Assembly (NCBI GenBank): GCA_016714045.1
Contig: JADJNY010000001.1
Location: forward strand, 744,001 to 808,000
Direction of reading: 5' to 3'
DNA: 64,000 bases
Source of the DNA: Planctomycetota bacterium
GTDB lineage: Bacteria; Planctomycetota; UBA1135; GCA-002686595
Below the pieces are notes generated by a model. That model searched no databases. It had not been told where the DNA came from and was given only the letters and a program-made list of their open reading frames with translations. The translations under genes and the position numbers were made by a program. Below are positions 11,501 to 20,907 of this stretch, piece after piece; position 1 is the first letter of the stretch; every line of letters starts with the position of its first letter.

Positions 11501-13133
11501 AGACGAACACGGACGGCGATACGCAGGGCGACGTCTGCGATGCGGACGACGACAACGACACCGTTGCGGACGTGACCGACAACTGCCCGCTGGTCGCGAA
11601 CACGAACCAGACGAACACGGACGGCGATACGCAGGGCGACGTCTGCGATGCGGACGACGACAACGACACCGTGGCGGACGTGACCGACAACCGCCTGCGC
11701 TCGTCGCGAACACGAACCAGACGAACACGGACGGCGATGCGCAGGGCGACGTCTGCGATACGGACGACGACAACGACACCGTTGCCGACGCGAGCGACAA
11801 CTGCCCGCTCGTCGCGAACACGAACCAAGCCAACAACGACGGCGACGCCGACGGCGACGTGTGCGACGCGGACGACGACAACGACACCGTTGCCGACGCG
11901 ACCGACAACTGCCCGCTCGTCGCGAACACGGACCAGGCCAACAACGACGGCGACGCCGACGGCGACGTGTGCGATGCGGACGACGACAACGACACGGTTG
12001 CGGACGTGACCGACAACTGCCCGCTCGTCGCGAACACGAACCAGGCCAACAACGACGGCGACGCCGACGGCGACGCGTGCGACTCGGACGACGACAACGA
12101 CACCGTTGCCGACGTGACCGACAACTGCCCGCTCGTTGCGAACACGAACCAGGCCAACAACGACGGCGACGCCGACGGCGACGCGTGCGACTCGGACGAC
12201 GACAACGACGGCACGCCGGACCTCGCGGACGGCTGCCCGTTCGATGCGCAGAAGGCGTCTCCGGGTCAGTGCGGCTGCGGCGTGCCGGACACGGACACCG
12301 ACGGCGACACGGTGGCGGACTGCATCGACAACTGCGTCGCGCTCGCGAACGCGAACCAGGCCAACGCAGACGGCGATGCCTTCGGCGACGCCTGCGACCT
12401 GTGTCCGACGGTGTCGAGCGCTAACCAGCTCGACCAGGACGGCGACGGTCGCGGGGACGTGTGCGACAACTGCGTCGCGATCGCGAACCCGACGCAGGCG
12501 GACTGCGACAATGACCAGGAAGGCGACGCGTGCGAGCTCGCGGCGGGTGCCTCCGACTGCAACCTGAACCAGATCCCCGACGCGTGCGACATCGCCTCGG
12601 GCGCGGCGACGGACGGCAACCTGGACGGGATCCCCGACGCCTGTCAGCTGGGTGCGATCACGAGCTTCTGCGCGGGCGACGGGCTCGACGCGCAGGTGAC
12701 CGTGGCCTGCCCGTGCGGCAACGTGGGCGGCGCGGGGCGCGGTTGCGCGAACTCGGTGAACGCGACGGGAGCGCGGCTCACGTGGAGCGGCGCGACGAAC
12801 CCCGACACGCTGGTGCTGGCGGCGAGCGGGATGCCGTCGGTGTCCTCGGTGGCAGCGATCTTCCTGCAGGGCGACCAGCGCACGAGCGGGATCGTGTTCG
12901 GCGACGGCGTGCGCTGCGTGGACGGCGCGCTGATCCGCTTGGGGAGCAAGCCGACGCTGGGCGGGAGCGCGAGCTACCCCGAGGTCGGCAACCCGAGCGT
13001 CTCCGTGCGCGGCGGCGTCGTGCCGGGGAGCGCGTCGACGCGCTTCTACCAGACCTACTACCGCAACGCGGCGGCGGCGTTCTGCCCGCCCGCCACGTAC
13101 AACATCACGAACGGGCTCGTCGTCGTGTGGTAG
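8559..13133 (+). CDS. giant secreted TSP3-repeat protein, two compensating frameshifts
   Basis: The start is the ATG at 8559, giving signal peptide MALSNTTRAAALVFACLLPT ending near AEAQ. Domains in order: a beta-sandwich resembling bacterial pre-peptidase C-terminal domains (DVWFSWTATATGSATLTTC, about residues 27-165); a region with TGPDVIVGDITG typical of planctomycete exoproteins; a further beta-rich region to about residue 560; 13 TSP3 units of 23 residues; 10 units of 36 residues; and the FCAGDG...CPCGN C-terminal domain shared with the M6 protease. The frame shifts at about 11096 (one extra A in GCGAAACAA) and returns at about 11695 (two extra bases where TGCCCG is expected), so the C-terminus is in the original frame. 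No catalytic residues recognised. Probably a surface or matrix protein. Confidence 0.8.
10248..11145 (+). repeat. TSP3 array, 13 units of 69 bp
   Basis: Thirteen tandem 23-residue units of the form DNC--VAN--Q-N-D-D--GDAC, each with two Cys and an Asp-rich calcium loop. The units differ more from one another than the 36-residue units downstream, suggesting an older expansion. The 13th contains the +1 A frameshift at about 11096. Confidence 0.9.
11146..12227 (+). repeat. TSP3 array, 10 units of 108 bp
   Basis: Ten 36-residue units of the same type as in the M6 protease gene, with the same variants in partly the same order (TNQTNT-TQGD, TNQTNT-TQGD, TNQTNT-AQGD-DT, TNQANN-ADGD, TDQANN-ADGD). 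This shared order points to exchange between the two arrays. The sixth unit holds the two-base disruption at about 11695. Confidence 0.9.
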
Positions 13134-13153
13134 GCGAGTGCGACGCGCGCGGC
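12220..13153. repeat. right arm of ~0.93 kb inverted repeat
   Basis: Partner of 3327-4260 in opposite orientation, about 8 kb apart. It includes the full C-terminal domain, the TAG stop at 13131 and about 20 bp of downstream sequence. An inverted pair this similar could support inversion of the intervening 8-kb segment with both divergent genes, as well as gene conversion. Confidence 0.9.
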
Positions 13154-13327
13154 CTCGATGGGTCGCGCGCGTGCCGCCCCGCGCGAGCGGCGTGATCGCA
13201 TGCGCGACGCCAGCGCGGCTCGTCGGCGGGCGCTGGCCACGGGAGGAGATGCGCGAGAGGCCACGTTCTGCGGCTCGCGCGCAGCTCCGCAGCCGCCGTG
13301 CGGGCGCTCCGCGACGGCGCGCAGGGC

Positions 13328-16300
13328 TCAGCGCGCGCGCTGCGGCGGGAGCACGGGCTCGGGCGCGACGGTCCGCCAGCGCACGAAGAGCGTCGGCGCC
13401 GCGCCGGAGTCGAAGTTCGCGAAGCATCGGCGCGCGCCGTTGGGCGCGGGCCGCGTCGAGAGCACGAGTCCGATGCGGTCGCCCGCGATCCAGTCGACGC
13501 GCTGCACGAGCTCCTGGACGATCGGCGCGAGTTCGGGCGACTCGACGAGCTCGCCGGTCGCGAGATCGGGCACCGACCACGCGACGAAGGCGGTCCCGAG
13601 CGGCGCGTGCGACGTGAGCGGCGTGGGGGAGCCGAACGAGAACGGGGGCGCGTCCGCCACGGCGTACGCGCGCACGAGGACCGAGACGGAGCCCGTCGCG
13701 TGCTGCGCCGCGGTGACGCGCAGGCGCGCGCTCCGCACCTCGACGTCACGTTCGAGCGGAATGGGGAACTCGAACGCCGCTTCGATCGCGCCGGCGTCGT
13801 CGCCGACGCAGACGGCGAGGGGCTCCGACGGGCTCGACGCGGCTTGGACCCCGCCCGCGCGGTACTCGGCGTTGCGGTCGGGCGCGTAGATGCCCGCTTC
13901 GACCTCGGCGACCTCGTCGACGCGATAGAACGCGCGGATCGTGCGCGCGCCACGCGGCATCGTCGCGTCGATCACGCGCTCGTGGTCGCCCGTCGACCAG
14001 CCGTCGAGGACGTAGTTGCGCCCGGCAAAGAGGAAGCTCTCAGGCGCCTCGATCCGATGCACGAAGCCCGCGAGGCTCTCGTAGTCGAGCGGCGGCACGA
14101 CCGGCTCGCCGTCGAGGAACAGCGGGACGTCGATCGGCAGCGTGGCGAGGTGGAGGTCGGCCGCGCGCGGGAGGAGCTCGACGCTCGTGGTGGCGACGAG
14201 CCCGTCTGCATCGCGTGCATCGAGCTCGATGCGGTAGTGCGTGTGCTCCGGTCCGTGGCCCGAGGCCGGCACGGTGAAGGACCCGCTCGCGACACCGGTG
14301 AGCGGACCGACGAACGGATGCTCGTGGCGTTCGTGCACGAGGAGGACGCGCCACGTGAGCGCGGCCGGGGCGAGTGTGCCCTCGTCGGCGTCTTGCGCTC
14401 CGCCCGAGAAGGCGATCGTGTCGCCGGCCTCGTAGAGCGTGCCGGCGCCGGGGAGTGCGATCGACGGGACCGGCGGATGCCCGACCGTGATCTCGAGGCC
14501 GCTCGCGCGCACGACGTCGGCGCCGTCGCCGACGAGGAGCGTGACGACGTAGCTCCCCGGCGCGGTGAACACGTGCGTCGGGTCCGCCTCGTCCGAGGTC
14601 GTGCCGTCGCCGAAGAGCCAGTGGTAGGTGAGTCCCGCCGGACCCTGATCGGGATCCGTCGAGCCCGAGCCCTGGAACTGGACGCGGAGCGGCGCCACGC
14701 CGTGCACGCGGTCGGCGAGCGGTTGCGGAATCGGCGCGAGGTTGCCCGTGCCGCCGTAGCGCACGCGCGCGAGCGTGCCGCGTACGAAGGTGAGCACGTA
14801 GAGCGCGCCGTCGGGGCCCTGATCGAGGTCGACGACGGCGCCCGTGTCGTTGCCGAGCTCGAACGGATGCTCTTCGAGTACGTTGCCCGCCGCGTCCAGC
14901 ACGAACCGCCACAGCCAACCGTTCGCGTAGTCGCCGACGACGAGGTTCCCGAGGAACTCGGCGGGCAGCGCGCTCCCGCGCAGCGTCGGTCCAGCGACGA
15001 CGCAACCCTGTTGGAGCGTGCCGAAGCGCGCGTCGTCGTGCCGCCAAGCGAAGCGGCTCGCTCGAAACGTCGAGCAATCGCTCTGGTAGCACGCGGGACC
15101 CTCGGCGACGGGCCAGCCGTAGTTCGCGCCGCGCTCGACGAGGTTCATTTCTTCATAAGCAGACGGGCCGTTGCCGCCGACGTCGCCGAGCCAAACGCGC
15201 CCGCTCGCGGCGTCGATCCGCATGCGGAACGGGTTGCGCAGGCCCGCGGCCCACAGCTCGGGCAGTGCGCCCGGCACGGCGAGCCACGGGTTGTCTTGCG
15301 GGACGCTGCCGTCTCGTTCGAGGCGCAAGAGCTTGCCGTGCGGGCTGGAGAGGTCCTGCGCCACGTTCGGGATGAGCTGGTCGCCGGTCGCGACGAGCAG
15401 CTTCTCGTCCGCGGAGAACTCGAGCGCTCCGCCGTGGTGCGAGTAGCCGACGGACGCGGGCGTCTCCCACACGACGACCTCGCTCGCGAGCGACGCCGTG
15501 TCGCCCACGACGGTGAGCTTCGAGACGCGGTTGCGTCCCGCGGGGGTCGTGCGGAACACGTAGAGCGCGCCGTTCACGTCGAAGTCCGGATCGACGGCGA
15601 GTCCGAGCAGTCCGCGCTCGCCGCCCGTCGCGACGGGGAGCACGCAGAGCGGCGTCGGGAGGAGCGCGCCGTTCACGTACGTGCGCACCGTGCCGCCGAG
15701 CTCGGCGAGGAAGAGCCGTCCGTCGGGCGTGAACTCCATCGCCGTCGGGTGGTCGAGCTGGGGGATGAGCAGCTCGCGATCGAAGCCGAGCGGGAGCGAG
15801 CCCTCGACGGGCGCGACGTCGAGCGCGTCGTCCTCGATGCGCGTCCACGTCCCGTTGCCGGGCTGGCCCGCGACGAGGGTCCCGGCCGCGGAGGCGCGCG
15901 CGCTCGCGTCGGCGAGCGTCGTTCCGGCGCCCTCCTCGAAGCGGAACTCCGCGCACAACCCCGGCGTGTCGGGCAGGAGCCGCCGTCGTGCGAGCCCCGC
16001 GATCTCGCGCGCCGTGCGCGGCGCGCTCCACAGCCTCAATTCGTCGACGTAGCCGTCGAAGCCCGCGCTCGCGTCCGCGCGCTCCGCGCCGAGCACGAGC
16101 CGCGCCGAGCCGGGAGGAGCGCCGGGCGAGCCGTCGTCGGGCCACGACAGGTCCGCGCGCGACGTGTTCGCCGCGCTCACGGTGTCGAGCTGACCGTCGA
16201 CGACGATGCGCTTCTCGCCCGTCGCCGCGTCGCGCACGACGGCGACGTGGTGCCAGGAACCGTCGAGCACGGGACGCGCGCCGACGGTCGTGTCCTCCGC

Positions 16301-16768
16301 GTCCGCGGGGGCATCGTCCCCGGGAGCGGTGTAGAACGCGACGCGCCCCTCGAGGAGCGCGACGGCGAAACCGCGCGCGGAAAGTCCGACCGGCCCGCGG
16401 TCGACGAGCACGCGCCCCGTCCGCCAGCGCGCGTCGGGGAACGAGCCGCTCGCGCTCGGCGGCGTCGTGTTCGCCGTCGCTTCGCCGCGCACCCAGAGCT
16501 CGACGGTGAACGATCCGGCGCCGACGTCCGCGGGCAGGCTCGCGTCCGGTCCGGGGCCGTCGTCGTCGAGCGGGAACGAGGCGCGATCCTGGCCATTGCC
16601 GGCCGCATGAAAGCGCAGCGCCGCGCGCGAATCCTGCGCGTGCACGATCGGCGCGCCGAGAAGGACGGCCGCGAGGACGAAGCCGCGCGCCGCGCGACGC
16701 GCGGCGCGGTGCGCGCGGGGGACCGGACCTCGCGCGCCGTCGCGATGCGGATGGGGGGCTCTTTGCAT
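13328..16768 (-). CDS. secreted LamG / sugar-dehydrogenase-like propeller / PKD protein (paralogue 1)
   Basis: About 1146 residues from the ATG at 16768; an in-frame ATG at 16807 is an alternative. The signal peptide core is GFVLAAVLLGAPIVHAQ. A LamG/concanavalin-like domain follows (FTVELWVRG, WHHVAVVRDAATG, GYVDELRLWSAPRT), then a six-bladed glucose/sorbosone-dehydrogenase-type propeller (FTPDGRLFLAELGG, GERGLLGLAVDPDF, AAGLRNPFRMRID, WLGDVGGNGPSAYEEMN, ANYGWP), and a PKD domain (FGDGTTSDEADPTHVF). The C-terminal ~450 residues are beta-rich with HGPEHTHYRIELDARD. Propellers of this type often oxidise sugars with PQQ, but cofactor residues cannot be verified by eye. It lies in tandem with a close paralogue 100 bp upstream. 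Confidence 0.82.
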   Translation of the reverse strand: MQRAPHPHRDGARGPVPRAHRAARRAARGFVLAAVLLGAPIVHAQDSRAALRFHAAGNGQDRASFPLDDDGPGPDASLPADVGAGSFTVELWVRGEATANTTPPSASGSFPDARWRTGRVLVDRGPVGLSARGFAVALLEGRVAFYTAPGDDAPADAEDTTVGARPVLDGSWHHVAVVRDAATGEKRIVVDGQLDTVSAANTSRADLSWPDDGSPGAPPGSARLVLGAERADASAGFDGYVDELRLWSAPRTAREIAGLARRRLLPDTPGLCAEFRFEEGAGTTLADASARASAAGTLVAGQPGNGTWTRIEDDALDVAPVEGSLPLGFDRELLIPQLDHPTAMEFTPDGRLFLAELGGTVRTYVNGALLPTPLCVLPVATGGERGLLGLAVDPDFDVNGALYVFRTTPAGRNRVSKLTVVGDTASLASEVVVWETPASVGYSHHGGALEFSADEKLLVATGDQLIPNVAQDLSSPHGKLLRLERDGSVPQDNPWLAVPGALPELWAAGLRNPFRMRIDAASGRVWLGDVGGNGPSAYEEMNLVERGANYGWPVAEGPACYQSDCSTFRASRFAWRHDDARFGTLQQGCVVAGPTLRGSALPAEFLGNLVVGDYANGWLWRFVLDAAGNVLEEHPFELGNDTGAVVDLDQGPDGALYVLTFVRGTLARVRYGGTGNLAPIPQPLADRVHGVAPLRVQFQGSGSTDPDQGPAGLTYHWLFGDGTTSDEADPTHVFTAPGSYVVTLLVGDGADVVRASGLEITVGHPPVPSIALPGAGTLYEAGDTIAFSGGAQDADEGTLAPAALTWRVLLVHERHEHPFVGPLTGVASGSFTVPASGHGPEHTHYRIELDARDADGLVATTSVELLPRAADLHLATLPIDVPLFLDGEPVVPPLDYESLAGFVHRIEAPESFLFAGRNYVLDGWSTGDHERVIDATMPRGARTIRAFYRVDEVAEVEAGIYAPDRNAEYRAGGVQAASSPSEPLAVCVGDDAGAIEAAFEFPIPLERDVEVRSARLRVTAAQHATGSVSVLVRAYAVADAPPFSFGSPTPLTSHAPLGTAFVAWSVPDLATGELVESPELAPIVQELVQRVDWIAGDRIGLVLSTRPAPNGARRCFANFDSGAAPTLFVRWRTVAPEPVLPPQRAR

Positions 16769-16870
16769 GGGCGCTCGGGGGGGGAGAGCACCGACGACCG
16801 TCTGCATTGCAGCACGCGGCGCAGGAGCCGGGTAGGGGCTCGCGCGGTCCGGCCGCCGTCGGCGGGGCGT

Positions 16871-19800
16871 CTAGCGGCGGCGCGGCGGGAGCACGCCCTG
16901 GCCCGGATCCGGGCGCCAGGTGAGCACGAGTCGCGCGGGTTGGCCCGAGCTCACGTTGCGCACGCAGCGCCAGGCGCCCGACGGCGCGAGCGGCGCGCTC
17001 ACGACGAGACCGACGTGTTGTCCGGGGTTCCAGTCGCTGCGCAGCAGGATCGGCTGGAGCAGCGCGGCGAGGTCCGGGCTCGCGTAGACGTCGTCCTCGT
17101 GGAACGGAGGCGGGATCCACGCGAGGCTCGCGCCGAGGAGCGGCGCGTGAGCCGTCGGCGGGATCGCGCTGCCGGCGACGAAGGGCGGCGCGTCGCCGAC
17201 CGCGAACGCCTGGACCAGCGCGAGCGGGAAGCCGGCCGAGTCGCTCGCGCCGACGAACTCGAGCCGCGCCGACTCGACCACGGCGCCGCGCGGCAACGGG
17301 AGCGCGAACTCGAAGCCCGCCTCGATCGCGAACGTGTCGGTGCCGAAGCAGACCGCGGTCGGGTCGAACGGGTTCGACGCGCTCTGGCCCGACGGCGCGC
17401 GCCATTCGACGTTGCGATCGACGGCGGGCACGGCGATCGACATCGTCGTGCGGTCCTCCGGGCGATAGAAGGCCTTCAACCGGTCGCCCGCGGCGACCAT
17501 CGTGAGCGCGATCGAGCGCGCGGTCTCGCCCGTCGACCAGTGGTCGAAGACCCACGGTTGCCCGGCGATCGTCGCGGTCTCGGGCGCTTCGATCGCGTGC
17601 TGGAAGCCGTCGAGGCTGTCGTACACGAGCGGCGTCGTCGTCGGTTCGCCGTCGAGCGCGAGCGTGATCCCCGGCGGCTGGGAGCGCAACTCGAACGGCG
17701 CGACGCGCGGGGCGAGCGCGTGCCGCTCCGTGACGACGAGCCCGTCCGAGTCGCGCACCTCGAGCTCGATCTCGAAGTGCGTGTGCTCGGGGCCGTGACC
17801 GCTCACGGGGATCGCGAACGAGCCGCCCGACACGCCCGTGAGCGGGCCGAGGAACGGATGCTCGTGGCCCTCGTGCACGAGGATCACGCGCCAGGTGAAG
17901 GCGATGGGATGGAGCGGGCCGTCCTCGAGGTCCGTCGCGGCGCACGTGAACGGAATCGTCTCGCCCGCGCCGTACGCGGCCTGCGCCGGCGGCGAGAAGC
18001 GCGTGATCACGGGACGCGTGCCGACCTCGACGAGCGTCGTCGCGGACGACGTCTCGACGCCGTCGTGCACGTCGAGGCGCGCTTCGAAGCGTCCGCGCGT
18101 CGTGTAGACGTGCTGCGGATCGGGCGCAGTCGAGCTCGCTCCGTCGCCGAAGTCCCAGTGGAACGACAGGGGCTGCGGTCCCTGGTCGAGGTCGAGCGAC
18201 GTCGAGCCCGTGAACTGCACGGCGAGCGGCGCGGGGCCCAGCGTCGGCGCGGCCGATGCGCGCGAGAGCGGCGGTGCGTTCGCGGAGCCGGCCCAGCGCA
18301 CGCGCCACACCTCGCCCGGGTGGTGCAGCGCGAGGTAGAGCGCGCCGTCCGGACCGACGTCGAGGTCGGAGACCGCGGTGAACTCCGGCGCGAGCGCGAA
18401 CGGGTGCTCCGCCACGACCTGCCCCGCCGCGTCGAGCTCGAGGCTCGAGAGCCAGCCGACAGCGAAGTCGGCCACGAAGAGCCGGCCCACGTACTCGGGC
18501 GGGAACGTCGCGCCGCGGTAGACGGGCCCCGCGATGATCGCGGCCTGCGGGTAGCCGCCCGTGTGCGCGACGTCGTCGTGCCGGTAGTGGAAGCGGCTCG
18601 TCGTGAAGGGCGAGCAGTCGGGCGCGTGGCAGACGGGGCCTTCAGCGAGCGGCCAGCCGTAGTTCGCGCCGCGCGCGAGCAGGTTCAGCTCCTCCCAGGC
18701 GTCCGCGCCGTTGCCGCCGACGTCGCCGACCCAGATGCGGCCGGTCGGCGCGTCGACGCGGAAGCGGAACGGGTTGCGCAGGCCGAGCGCCCAGATCTCG
18801 GGACGGACGCTCGGCGAACCGACGAACGGGTTGTCCGACGGGATCGAGCCGTCGCTCGAGAGGCGCAGGATCTTTCCGTCGAGGTTCGCGCCGTTCTGCG
18901 AGTTCGCGGAGACGTACTGGTCGCCGGCCGCGATGTAGAGCTTGCCGTCGCTTCCGAAATGGAGGGCGCCGCTCTGGTGCGACAGGTCGCAGGGCGTCGA
19001 GTTCTCCCACACGACGAACTCGCTCGCCGGCGAGGCGACTCCGTTCACGATCGTGAAGCGCGACACGCGGCTGCGCGCCTGCGGAGTCGTGTAGAAGACG
19101 TAGACGTGCCCGTTCACGAGGAACGCCGGATCGAACGCGATCCCGAGCAGTCCTCGCTCGCCCGCGAACTCGGTCGCGATCGTCAGAACGAGCTGGCTCG
19201 GGCCCGAACCCGCCCACGACAGGAGCTTGCCGGTCCGGTCCGCGGCATAGAGCCGGCCGTCGGGCCCGAACTCGAGCGCGACGAGCGCGTGCACGGGAAA
19301 GAGGAGCTCCTTGACGAACCCGGCCGGGAGCGACGTCGAGATCGGCGCGACGGCGGTCGGTTCGAGGAGCACGTCGACCCACTCGCCATTGCCCGGCTGC
19401 CCACTGACGAGCGTGCCCGGGGGCGCGTTGCGGCCGCTCGTGTCGGCGAGGACGGTGCCGTAGCCCTCCTCCAGGCGCCACTCGCTCGCGAGCCCGACGG
19501 TCAGCGGCAGCATGCGCCGGAACACGGCGCCAGCGACGTCCTGCGGCGCGCGGGCGACGCTCCAGAGGCGCAGCTCGTCGACCTCCCCGCGGAACGCGGC
19601 GTGTGCGTCGTCCTTCGACGCGCCGAGCACGAGCCACGGGTCCCACGGCGCGCCGCCGCCGAGGCCCGCGTTCGGGTAGGAGAGGTCCGCGCGCGACGTG
19701 AGCGGAGGACTCTGGTAGTCGAGGCCCCCGTCGACGTAGATGCGCTTCACTCCGCTCGTCGCGTCGCGCGTCACCGCGACGTGGTGCCACGCGCCGTCGA

Positions 19801-20257
19801 GCACGTCGCGATCGCCGATGCTCGTGTCCATCGCGTCGCTCGACGCGGGATCGCCTTCCCCGGTGAAGAACGCGACGCGACCAGCGCGCAGCGAGAGCGC
19901 ATAGGCGCGCCCTCCGCCGCCTGCGAGCGTGCGATCGAGCAGCACGGTGCCCGCGTGCCATCGATCGTCCGCGTAGGAGCCCTCGAGCTCCGCCGCGCTC
20001 GGGTTGTTCGCGTTCGTGCCGCGCAGCCAGAGCTCGAGCGTGAAGTCCTGCGTCCCGACGTCGCCCGGCGCGCTCGCGTCGGGGCCGGGGCCGTCGTCGT
20101 CGATCGGGAAGCGCGCGCGGTCCTGGCCGTTGCCGAGCGCGTGGAAACGGAGCGCGCTCCCGTTCGTGCTCTGGGCCGCGGCGCGCGGCGCGCCTAGGGT
20201 TGCAGCACACGCCGCGACGAGGGCGAAGAGGACCTTGGGCGAGCGGAGAGAGAGCAT
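16871..20257 (-). CDS. secreted LamG / sugar-dehydrogenase-like propeller / PKD protein (paralogue 2)
   Basis: 1128 residues from the ATG at 20257, chosen because it opens a clear signal peptide (MLSLRSPKVLFALVAACAAT, cleavage near AAAQ). The domain order is the same as in the neighbouring paralogue: LamG (FTLELWLRGTN, WHHVAVTRDATSG, GEVDELRLWSVAR), propeller (FGPDGRLYAADRTG, GERGLLGIAFDPAF, ALGLRNPFRFRVD, WVGDVGGNGADAWEELN, ANYGWP), PKD (FGDGASSTAPDPQHVY) and the same C-terminal region. The HGPEHTHFEIELEVRD block is shared nearly word for word. The two genes are an old tandem duplication and are read in the same direction, so they may be co-transcribed. Likely role: extracellular carbohydrate binding and oxidation. 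Confidence 0.82.
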   Translation of the reverse strand: MLSLRSPKVLFALVAACAATLGAPRAAAQSTNGSALRFHALGNGQDRARFPIDDDGPGPDASAPGDVGTQDFTLELWLRGTNANNPSAAELEGSYADDRWHAGTVLLDRTLAGGGGRAYALSLRAGRVAFFTGEGDPASSDAMDTSIGDRDVLDGAWHHVAVTRDATSGVKRIYVDGGLDYQSPPLTSRADLSYPNAGLGGGAPWDPWLVLGASKDDAHAAFRGEVDELRLWSVARAPQDVAGAVFRRMLPLTVGLASEWRLEEGYGTVLADTSGRNAPPGTLVSGQPGNGEWVDVLLEPTAVAPISTSLPAGFVKELLFPVHALVALEFGPDGRLYAADRTGKLLSWAGSGPSQLVLTIATEFAGERGLLGIAFDPAFLVNGHVYVFYTTPQARSRVSRFTIVNGVASPASEFVVWENSTPCDLSHQSGALHFGSDGKLYIAAGDQYVSANSQNGANLDGKILRLSSDGSIPSDNPFVGSPSVRPEIWALGLRNPFRFRVDAPTGRIWVGDVGGNGADAWEELNLLARGANYGWPLAEGPVCHAPDCSPFTTSRFHYRHDDVAHTGGYPQAAIIAGPVYRGATFPPEYVGRLFVADFAVGWLSSLELDAAGQVVAEHPFALAPEFTAVSDLDVGPDGALYLALHHPGEVWRVRWAGSANAPPLSRASAAPTLGPAPLAVQFTGSTSLDLDQGPQPLSFHWDFGDGASSTAPDPQHVYTTRGRFEARLDVHDGVETSSATTLVEVGTRPVITRFSPPAQAAYGAGETIPFTCAATDLEDGPLHPIAFTWRVILVHEGHEHPFLGPLTGVSGGSFAIPVSGHGPEHTHFEIELEVRDSDGLVVTERHALAPRVAPFELRSQPPGITLALDGEPTTTPLVYDSLDGFQHAIEAPETATIAGQPWVFDHWSTGETARSIALTMVAAGDRLKAFYRPEDRTTMSIAVPAVDRNVEWRAPSGQSASNPFDPTAVCFGTDTFAIEAGFEFALPLPRGAVVESARLEFVGASDSAGFPLALVQAFAVGDAPPFVAGSAIPPTAHAPLLGASLAWIPPPFHEDDVYASPDLAALLQPILLRSDWNPGQHVGLVVSAPLAPSGAWRCVRNVSSGQPARLVLTWRPDPGQGVLPPRRR

Positions 20258-20528
20258 GGTGTACGACCGTTCGAAGGTGGGGCCACCCGGGCGAGCGGCC
20301 GGCGCCCAGAGTACACCAGGTCCGCGCTCAGCGAACTTGGAGCTCGCGGCTCCCGGGCGCGTGCTGCATGCGGCGGACGGGCGGCGCTTCGCGCATCCGA
20401 GTCGGACTGGACCCGCGCGCGGAGGCCCGGGGTTTTCCGGCACCCGGTAGCGAGGTCAACCTCGCGCGCCGCCGAGTCGCGCGCGCGCCCCGTTGCGGCG
20501 GGCGAGCCGCGGGAGTACGAAGGGCGCC

Positions 20529-20907
20529 ATGGGGGCCACCGACTCGCCTCTCGCGCCGCCTCCCGGGCCCGGCGCCCGCCCGGCGGTCGCCGCGGACGAC
20601 CGCACGTGGGCGATGCTCGCGCACCTGCTCGCGCTCGTCGCGGCGTGGAGTCGCGCCGCTCGTGATCTACCTCGTGTTCCGCGACGACCGGCCGTTCGTC
20701 GCGCGGCATGCGAAGGAGTCGCTCCACTTCCAGATCACGGTGCTCCTCGTGACCGTGGCGTTGCTCCCGACGCTGTGCATCGGGGTCGGGATCGTGCTGC
20801 TCCCGGCGCTCGGCGTCGTGGCGCTCGTGTTCGAGATCCAGGCCGCGGTGCGCGCGAACGAGGGACGCGAGCATCGCTACCCCTTCGCGCTGCGGCTCCT
20901 CGCGTGA
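20529..20907 (+). pseudogene. DUF4870 membrane protein, frameshifted
   Basis: Residues 1-39 (MGATDSPLAPPPGPG to HLLALVAA, including the family word DRTWAMLAHL) are in one frame. The rest (GVAPLVIYLVFRDDRPFVARHAKESLHFQ and two hydrophobic segments) is in the next frame. One extra T at about 20646 explains the break: dropping it gives the continuous ALVAAGVAPLVIYLVF expected of DUF4870 proteins, small inner-membrane proteins of unknown function with a conserved HAKE-LNFQ-type motif. The stop overlaps the next start as GTGA, so the pair looks translationally coupled. A real lesion and a base-calling error cannot be separated here. Confidence 0.75.

Noticed and set aside
13143..13172. Hairpin ACGCGCGCG/CGCGCGCGT after the TSP3 protein gene as a terminator
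   Set aside because: Alternating CG sequence pairs with itself in many registers and no T tract follows; not supportable.
9174..13580. A 1468-codon open frame antisense to the TSP3 protein gene
   Set aside because: It consists of Arg/Val-rich and Ser/Ala-rich low-complexity repeats mirroring the TSP3 units and spans the real gene; an artefact of high GC and repeat period.
13298..20197. A 2299-codon open frame antisense to both LamG/propeller genes
   Set aside because: Arg-rich composition, no domain words, and opposite to two genes with clear signal peptides and domains.
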